Shown here: positions 57,539 through 64,000 of the stretch, piece after piece
Layout: every line of letters begins with the position of its first letter
How positions within the stretch are numbered: position 1 is the first letter of the stretch
Source of the DNA: Podocnemis expansa
Lineage: Eukaryota; Chordata; Testudines; Podocnemididae
Assembly (NCBI GenBank): GCA_007922195.1
Contig: ML682007.1
Coordinates: 13,154,271 to 13,218,270 of the forward strand
DNA: 64,000 nucleotides
Direction: 5' to 3'
The notes under the pieces: generated by a model
Told to the model about the DNA's origin: nothing
The model's database searches: none
Seen by the model: the letters and a program-made list of their open reading frames with translations, nothing else
Program-made: the position numbers and the translations under genes

Positions 57539-60500
57539 CTAAAAAGAAAGAGACTTCACAGTGTGTACCAATAGCAAAATAGTTAACACATACTAATAAT
57601 ACTATAATTAAATGAAAATATCATTCAAATGATCTGTGACTAAAATTTGATCTGGTAGCAAGATTTTCATCTTAAATGCTTTATATTTTCTACAGTCTTT
57701 ATTGCAACTTTCAACCAAACATTGCCACTGGTGATATGGCTCAGTAACTGACTCTGAAAGCTGACACAGATTAAAAGTAAATTTTAAGGCTAAAATCAAA
57801 ATTGAGTTAACCATGTAGTTCTGTGCTGAATTCCCACTCATCAGGCCACATCTGCTTAAATATATAACAAACACAAATCTGTAGCATATTTTCTAGTAAA
57901 ACCCTTCTTTAAAAAATTCCCAGCAAACACTTCTAATTTGAAATTAATGGGCTGGTCAGAAATCTCAAATGAAATATGGGAATGCATGAATTGCTCTATA
58001 CTTTTTGGTTTTCACCCTATTTAAGTCATCTTGCATAAACATCTTGATCTGCTTCTCCCTCTGCCCTGGTTGTATTTTGGAGCCTGGTCTATACTGCAGT
58101 GCAATTTTGGTGGCAATCAAAGAGAGATATGCAAGGTATTTTATCTCCCTCCGATTGCCTACTGCCTACTAACCATGGTGACTTCACTGCGCTGAGTCAG
58201 AGGGAAATGGCTTCCCTCTAACTCAGTGCTATTCCTTCTGCTGGAGTGGTCGTAAAAGATCGATTTCCTGATCAGCTGAGCAGGTCTTCGCACACCCGAT
58301 CAGTTGCTGCAGAAGATTGATCTGATGGTGCCATCAGTGAAGACCTGCCCTGAGTAACTTTGCTTCAGAAATTAAGACATTTGTACCTGAGGTTGTATCT
58401 ATTTCAGAATCCTGCTCCTTGTAGGTGAAGTTGCCGTACATGTTTTGGCTCCCAGGCTCATTGGTAAGATACCCTTTCCCACCGACACTGGTTGCATGCC
58501 AGTCTTGTTCCAACAGCTGTAAGAGACAAAAGGGAGGTGAAGATCTAAAGTGGCAGGGCTTAGCATGTTCAAGGGCACAAATCAAGTTTCTCATCTGGAC
58601 AAGCTGATTAGCAGCAACAGTATTTCCTACATAGCACTAGTGGGATGGGACTCATTCTGGGAGGTATTAGCAGGAGGGCTGTAAGCAAGACACAAGTAGT
58701 AATTCTTCCACCCTACTTTGCACTGATTAGGCTTCAACTGGAGTGTTATGTCCAGTTCTGGGTGCCACATTTCAGGGAAGATGTGGATGAACTAGAGAAA
58801 ATCCAAAGAGCAACAAAAAAATATTAAAGAGCTAGAAAACATAACCTATGAAGGAAGATTGAAAACTAGGTTTGTTTAGTCTGGAGAAAAAGACCTAGGT
58901 GAGGAATAGAATCAGTTTTCAAGTACATAAAATGTTGTTACAAGGAGGAGAGAGAGAAATTATTTTTCTGTTACCTCTGAGGACAGAAAGAGAAGCAATG
59001 AGTGTAAATTGCAGAAAGGGCAGTTCAGGTTGAACATCATGAAAAATTTCCTATCAGGGTAGTTAGGTACTGAAATAAATTGCGTAGGGAGCCTGTAGAA
59101 TCATGAACACTGGAGATTGAGCAGTTCGGACAAACACCTGGTGGGGATAGTCTAGATGACACTTAGGGTTGTGCCCTAATTGATCTCTCGAGGTTCCTTC
59201 CAGGCCTACAGATCTAGGATGATATCATCCGGTGTTGCAGTTATAACTAAGGGGAGACATCATCATGACACTTAGCTAACTAGCTCTTCCTTCTCATGCC
59301 TACACCTCTCAGAACCACCTCACAATTTACTAGGATAGTCAATTTTCACACAAGAGTGCTAACACTGGACCTAACGTAAGTAACACAGGTTAGGAGTGAG
59401 GAGCCCTGTAGGGAGATGGGCACAAAGCTTGTTCCTACTATGCTTCCTGTAAATAGTTGCTCGCTTTCATAAGTGCTAAACTCACTTCCCTGCTTGTTCA
59501 TATATGTAAAATTCCTATTAATTTCAGTAGGGAAAAAGCTAATGCAGACCATGTGCCAAGAGAGAAGTCCCCAAGAAGAGAGATGCTTATCCATAACAGT
59601 GATTAATGTGATACATGCCTAGATGTGCAGTTGAACCAATTAGATGCACCATATCAGCTGGAAGAATAGAAGAGATTCCTTCTATAGTGTAAATTTCTGA
59701 TTCATCACATAGCTTTTCAGTGTTTGTTTCTAAAATAGTACACGTGCACACATAGGGACAGAAGAACATTAAATATACCCATGTGTGTATGGTCTCCAGA
59801 TCCTGAACTGTACATAGGATTTTTTATTTACAAATTCTGACAAACAAACAATCGACACGTTTTTCTTTCTCCCCCTTCCCTCATACAAACAGCAACGTAT
59901 TCAGCATTATTCTGTAAAGAAGAGATAATCTTTTTACCATGAAAAGCTCGTCTTTATGCTCTTCTCTATGTTCATCTGTTACATCTGCTTCTATAAAGAC
60001 ACGGGGAAAAGAAAAAAAAAACATTTTTGCTTTATCTCTGTCTCTTCACTGGCAAAAAGCATGTAAGATCATCCTCCTTGCTTTTCCCCCCAGCTGGCAC
60101 TACAAACTACTTCACATTTTCTAGTCACAGAACATCACTAAAACTTCTAAGTCACATGATTCAGGGTCACTTCTGCACCTTTGAGCACAGGAAACCTTAG
60201 GAATTTCTGCCAGCTATAGAATTTCTCTTCCTCTTATATCCACCTCTTTATGCATTCACATGACATGGGTTTGGGGGGAGATCACATTAGAGTGAACAGT
60301 TGATCCACAAATAGATGTTTCCATCATTCTCAAGCATCCCGTTCTTCTCTTATATAAACCCAGCTACTGTTAGAGATCATGAACATCAGTGACAGTGGTG
60401 GATGGGTTGTGTATCTTTCCTACTGTAGCTCTCAGGTACAAATCTCTGTACTTTAACTGGGAAACTGGTCACACCTGTGGAAAAAGGAGTCTCTCATTTT

Positions 60501-63500
60501 ATTTAAAACAAGGAAAACCCAGCCCCTTCCAGATTCCATCTCCTGACTCTAACCACAATGCACATCTTGTTTAAACAAATATCAAACGGCAGGTGAATTC
60601 ATAACTCTAACTGGCAGATCTGCCATGAGAATTGCTGAGGACCAGCACAGAGGGGTTTAGGTGACACACTAGACTGGTTTCACCAATGGCTATCACCTTC
60701 TGTATCCTCCTGCCTCTGACACGGACTGGAGAAGTCCATCTGCTCCCTTTTCTATATACTACTGTGCAGCAATGCATCACTGTCAGAGATCTCTTCCTTC
60801 CTCCTGGTAGTGACCCTTTTATACCTGAAGTAACGAGTCTCAGGAATGTTATAGCCCAGGACTGTGCTGAGCTTTGGTCAGTTCAAGCAGTTAATATAAA
60901 TATTTTTCATCCAATCCTTCAGTTCTTGTGCATGCAAAACTACCATTGACTTTGGCAGGAGTTTTATGCTTATAACAACTGCAACGTAAGGTCCCTCAAG
61001 TTTAATAAGCCAAAGCTTTTTATCTTTGTAATAAGTCTGACACCAGGTGAGTAGATGCCATTGACCATGGAATGCCTGCTAGATCCTGCCATTTGCACAA
61101 ACGGCCTGTTATTTTTTCTGGCACCCCATGCAGCCTCACAACCTGCTTCTCCCTCTGACGCCAGCAGTGCTAGAATGATTTCCATCAGGTTGACTTCAGG
61201 CTTCAGTCAATAAAATACCAACCTTCAGAAGGTGAAGTCTTCGGCGACACTTGAAAGTCGTAAAGGCCATTTGTGCTGTCGGGCATTGGGATGTCCATTG
61301 GGGCTTGCCAGTCAAGTGGGTTCATATCGCTTTGTGTGAGCTCTGTGCCGATGCCTAGGAAGGAAGAGTTGCGGGGAGTTAGGAGACGCAAAGACTTTCT
61401 GTTTCAGAAAAGCTTCCAATCCCCCCCTTGCTCATTCTACAGCACTTTAGATATATCCAGTTATAAAGCTGCCCGGGAAAAGCCCCTGTTCCCTTGGCTT
61501 TTGATGCTGAGATCTCCTATACTGGGGTTTGATAAGTGCAACACATTCTGCTGTGTGTGAAGAACTGAAATTGAATCTCACCTAATGAGATGGATGGAGT
61601 GTCAACCTCCACTTCGTGCTGTAGATAGCTATGAACCGTATAACTGCTGTGGTCATCTGGTAGACTGCTGGTCAGGGCTTCTACAGCCTCCTCTGTCCTC
61701 TGGTCTTCATATGACTATAAAAGCACATGCAATAAATGAAAGGTCTCTTAGACCAAAAGAGGTTCTCAAATACATTTGTTCCCGTATGTCAAAACTTCAA
61801 AGCAAACCTCTAACTTTTTTAACAGCCAGAGTTAACGCATACCTTCCTCTTACTCCTGTTCTTTGACTCTCTGGATGACTTTGACTTCCTTTCTGTGGAA
61901 GCAAAAATAAGATGACAGTGAGGGAAAGCCTGCAGCCATCTCTGATGGCTCCAAGCTTACATAAGTGCAATTCCTGTATGTAGTTATGTTTGCACTGCAA
62001 GGGCACAATCATTCTCTGGGAGTTTTGCAACTTATTTCAGTGATAACAGGTCCAGGTCCTTAAACAGCTGCTGTTTTCCAGACTTGAGGGGAATGCACTT
62101 CTGTAGCTGATGAAGTGTTCCCATCAGGGGTATTGTGAGAATTAACTAACTTTAAAAAGAGTGCTATGAGATCTTGGGATGAAAGAAGCTATGCCTCCCA
62201 AGTAGCGTTTAGCAATAACAACACTATTCACAACAATACTTCTTCTATCAAAGAATTTATACAGTTCTTATTCAGAAGCAAAACAGGAAATTTAAATAGA
62301 GTATTAAGTGTAGTAATGCTCCCCTTTAAGACAACTTATATTGAGGATAAGCTGTAACACACACATACCCTTTTTCTGAAGCTTTGTTAAGGGCGGTAGC
62401 ATCCTGTAAACCCGGACTGCACTGGAACCTTTGTTGATGCTTTTGTCCTTCACCTCCTCAATATCAGGTAGTGAATTCATGGCACAGCGAAAATTTGCCT
62501 TCCAGGTTTTAGGGTCAGGCTCTTTCTCACCTATCTTGTACCTCCCTAAAAATAAGAGATGGTGTGTAGAATTCCAGACCGCTCCACAGTGATTGTTTCC
62601 AAAAGAACTATTTTTTCCATCATATTAGGCAGACAGAATGCAGATTAGGGCAGAACTAGGCTGCACCTTTCTATACGGCAGACAGAATTTTAAAACTAGG
62701 ACATACCTGTATGAATGGCCCAGCTTCGGAAAAGACAGGCATCTTTTTCTATATCCCACCCTTGCTTAGCTGCATGTTTCCATGGGATTTGGAACATCAT
62801 CTTCTCCTGTAGTTAAACAATGTAGCTTTAAATACAGGTAATATAATGTACGTCCAGTCATGCCTAAATGTGGACCTAAGCCAAGATCATTCAGCCAAAA
62901 CAAGGAAACTCAGCATTAATATTACGACCAGATTTCTGATATAGCTTTCACTTAGTACCATCTACATACCACATCTCATAAAGGTTCCCCAAGGATTCCG
63001 AGTCTGAGAGATGTATAACAAGATACAACAGAGATGAGGGACACTACACCCTCATCTCAGAACCACCATGGTCTGTGGGTTTGTCTTTGATCCTTATGGT
63101 AATAACAAAGTTCTTAGGTGTCTTTCTCTGTCTGCATCACAGCTTTTTGAAAAATTAACCAAAAGAATCTACGTACACCATAAGAAAAATATTTCTCACA
63201 GTGCAACACAAATTAGCTCAGATAGCTCACTTCAAGCTATATGCATTTCAAGACACTTTACATTTGTCAGTATTCAATGAGCAAAAAGTCCTGAATCAAT
63301 AAGGATAAACATAAATAATATTACGTGTAACAGTTTCATATGGTTGCAATTCTCAGTGAAATGATGAGTATATAGTATTGAAGTTAATGCTTCAGATGTT
63401 CAATATCTCTCAAGATTTGGCCTAATGTCCCACTCACTGGTAGACTGGGTGTAACACTGATTCTTCAACCGCGATGTAAAATGACTTGGGCCAAGCAGGA

Positions 63501-63899
63501 GTCAGTTAGTTAGAGGCATATCTCAGATGGTCTTGGCTACCAATGTTATGGTCTCGCTTCTCTCCCTCTCTCTCAATCTCTTGTTCTACCTCCGCCCCCG
63601 GCACTTCGTCAACAAAAATCAAGTCTATCCGTTCATATTGATCAATTACAGCCATTGCTTTCTGAAATATGCTTTTTTTTCCTGTAGCATGTGTAAACCC
63701 GTGTCATTTTTCTTTTACTTTATTTACGTGACTTTGGTTTGCACATAACATCAGCTAAGAATACAAGGATGGGGATGGTTAAAGGTACAAAAGTAAAGAC
63801 AAAGTGTCATACCTCATTGAGCCACTTCAGTCCTGGTATTTGATTGGAATTAATCTGGTTCTCCAACCAGGGCCTCATGCGCATTCTTGTTACTGGCAT
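57432..63899 (-). CDS. IRF1: Interferon regulatory factor 1, complete coding region in nine exons
   Basis: The CDS joins 63813-63899, 62707-62806, 62369-62545, 61843-61892, 61582-61714, 61223-61354, 59938-59990, 58387-58516 and 57432-57538, all on the minus strand. Every intron is GT-AG and the frame stays open for 322 codons to a TAA; human IRF1 has 325. Seen directly: an N-terminal IRF DNA-binding domain (residues 1-115) with the five tryptophans at 11, 26, 38, 46 and 58, and the recognition-helix residues R82, C83, N86 and S87. A basic nuclear-localisation stretch follows (about 122-138), then an acidic serine-rich middle and a C-terminal block with LLEQ and GKGYL motifs typical of IRF1. 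IRF1 is a nuclear transcription factor that binds ISRE/GAAA repeats and activates interferon-response, MHC class I and cell-cycle genes. The C-terminal half separates it from IRF2. The first, non-coding exon and promoter lie outside the window. No frameshift or premature stop is present. Confidence 0.97.
58083..58350 (+). mobile_element. MITE family A, copy 3, in IRF1 intron 9
   Basis: The ends read CCTGGTCTATACTGCAG and AGTGAAGACCTGCCC, an inverted pair. The inside (GCGCTGAGTCAGAGGGAAAT, then TGATCAGCTGAGCAGGTCTT) is shared with copies at 7495-7770 and, inverted, at 43585-43868. Non-autonomous DNA transposon. The right end lies only 37 bp from the donor of exon 9. Confidence 0.75.
58387..58516 (-). 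CDS. IRF1: IRF1 exon 9
   Basis: This 130-bp exon codes residues 245-287 plus one base. It begins [20 protein letters not shown], a close match to LLEQSEWQPTNVDGKGYLLNE in human IRF1, and continues through [15 protein letters not shown]. The acceptor TTACAG ends at 58517 and the donor GTACAA starts at 58386. Confidence 0.95.
58630..59225 (+). mobile_element. CR1 LINE 3' end in IRF1 intron 8
   Basis: About 600 bp of a CR1 retrotransposon 3' region, antisense to IRF1 between exons 8 and 9. It includes the decayed end of ORF2 ([20 protein letters not shown] in frame near 58751-58810). The characteristic tail follows, with phrases such as GTTTGTTTAGTCTGGA, TTTTCAAGTACATAAAATG and GAGGTTCCTTCCAG. 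It is 5'-truncated, as usual for CR1. It does not disturb the IRF1 splice sites. Confidence 0.88.
59938..59990 (-). CDS. IRF1: IRF1 exon 8, short acidic exon
   Basis: This 53-bp exon codes residues 227-244, [18 protein letters not shown]. It was found by phase and position. It starts EA and is highly acidic, like the human EATTDEDEEGKLPEDIMK segment, but the primary sequence has diverged and the Lys that precedes LLEQ in human is absent. The acceptor TATAG ends at 59991 and the donor GTAAAA starts at 59937. It preserves the reading frame between exons 7 and 9 exactly. Confidence 0.86.
61223..61354 (-). CDS. IRF1: IRF1 exon 7
   Basis: This 132-bp exon codes residues 183-226 plus one base. It contains DW near its middle (197-198), then [14 protein letters not shown] (207-220), which matches the PDSTSDLYNFQVSP block of human IRF1. 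The acceptor CCTAG ends at 61355 and the donor GTTGGT starts at 61222. Confidence 0.93.
61582..61714 (-). CDS. IRF1: IRF1 exon 6
   Basis: This 133-bp exon codes residues 139-182 plus one base. The conserved [10 protein letters not shown] block (156-165) identifies it, while the flanking acidic, Ser- and Thr-rich residues differ from mammals. The acceptor TATAG ends at 61715 and the donor GTGAGA starts at 61581. Confidence 0.94.
61843..61892 (-). CDS. IRF1: IRF1 exon 5, basic nuclear-localisation region
   Basis: This 50-bp exon codes residues 122-138, [17 protein letters not shown]. The stretch is rich in Lys and Arg and aligns with the nuclear-localisation segment of human IRF1. Acceptor CACAG precedes 61892 and donor GTATGC starts at 61842. 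It ends in phase 0. Confidence 0.95.
62369..62545 (-). CDS. IRF1: IRF1 exon 4, recognition helix of the DNA-binding domain
   Basis: This 177-bp exon completes the IRF DNA-binding domain. It includes the strongly conserved [20 protein letters not shown], where R82, C83, N86 and S87 contact the GAAA core. It then runs through [10 protein letters not shown] to codon 121, plus one base of codon 122. The acceptor AG is at 62546-62547 and the donor GTATGT starts at 62368. Confidence 0.97.
62707..62806 (-). CDS. IRF1: IRF1 exon 3
   Basis: This 100-bp exon codes residues 30-62 plus the first base of codon 63. It carries W38, W46 and W58 in [13 protein letters not shown] and [10 protein letters not shown]. 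The acceptor AG is at 62807-62808 and the donor GTATGT starts at 62706. The length matches the mammalian IRF1 exon as I remember it. Confidence 0.96.
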
Positions 63900-63904
63900 G
63901 TTGT
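63813..63904 (-). CDS. IRF1: IRF1 exon 2 (first coding exon)
   Basis: An acceptor AG at 63905-63906 is followed by five untranslated bases (ACAAC) and the ATG at 63897-63899. The exon codes residues 1-29, starting [20 protein letters not shown], which contains W11 and W26. The donor GT is at 63811-63812, in phase 0. This start is chosen because the [11 protein letters not shown] opening is invariant in IRF1 and IRF2. Confidence 0.96.
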
Positions 63905-63906
63905 CT

Positions 63907-64000
63907 GTGAAAGAAAGATAGGTAAACAAAAGTGTAAGTATTCTGTGTGCTGGTCTTTTTGGAATGAAATCCCTCATTGCTTACTATTGATACAACTACA
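63907..64000 (-). other. IRF1: 3' end of IRF1 intron 1
   Basis: The sequence upstream of exon 2 ends in a pyrimidine-rich tract and CACAG on the gene strand. IRF1 in other vertebrates has a non-coding first exon, so this is intron 1; exon 1 and the promoter are beyond the window. Confidence 0.75.

Noticed and set aside
58645..58827. 60-codon open frame inside IRF1 intron 8
   Set aside because: It is the decayed end of CR1 ORF2, not a host exon, and is antisense to IRF1.

Overview
This is vertebrate nuclear DNA: one spliced gene at the right edge and roughly 56 kb of repeat-filled intergenic sequence to its left. The repeats point to a sauropsid, most likely a turtle (a crocodilian is possible). 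There are CR1 LINE 3' ends of several subfamilies, a tRNA-like SINE with a CR1-like tail, old MIR elements, a Penelope-like retroelement, PIF/Harbinger relics, and many small hAT and Harbinger-like MITEs. No mammalian L1/Alu, CRISPR, operon or viral gene was recognised. The species call rests on remembered repeat patterns, not on a search.

Right end (about 56.3-64.0 kb, minus strand): the complete coding part of the interferon regulatory factor IRF1. It has nine coding exons with GT-AG introns and 322 residues, a canonical DNA-binding domain with all five tryptophans, and a 3' UTR ending near an AATAAA at 56325-56330. The non-coding first exon and promoter lie beyond base 64000. Introns 8 and 9 carry a 0.6 kb CR1 fragment and a MITE.

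Left 56 kb: no other host gene was recognised. In mammals the stretch downstream of IRF1 runs toward SLC22A5, but no exon of that gene is visible here. The largest structure is a 4.7 kb degraded PIF/Harbinger transposon (24950-29648) with a TTA target-site duplication. It holds a Myb/SANT-like gene relic on the plus strand and a HARBI1-like transposase relic on the minus strand. A hAT element and a Harbinger MITE are nested inside it. Ten small hAT elements have 8-bp target-site duplications that can be read directly, four of them perfect. Several lie inside older elements, so the insertion order can be read. A Penelope-like relic with a GIY-YIG endonuclease signature lies at about 45.1-45.8 kb, and fold-back repeats sharing its tail sequence are scattered across the window. 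Two copies of a TTCGAA-rich palindromic MITE lie at 35.8 and 47.2 kb.

The short open frames across the intergenic part are chance frames or decayed transposon pieces. No new multi-gene system was found. The most useful observations are the nested Harbinger relic, the fold-back Penelope-tail repeats, the palindromic MITE, and small lineage-specific features of IRF1 (a NAGNAG acceptor and a missing C-terminal LxxLL).
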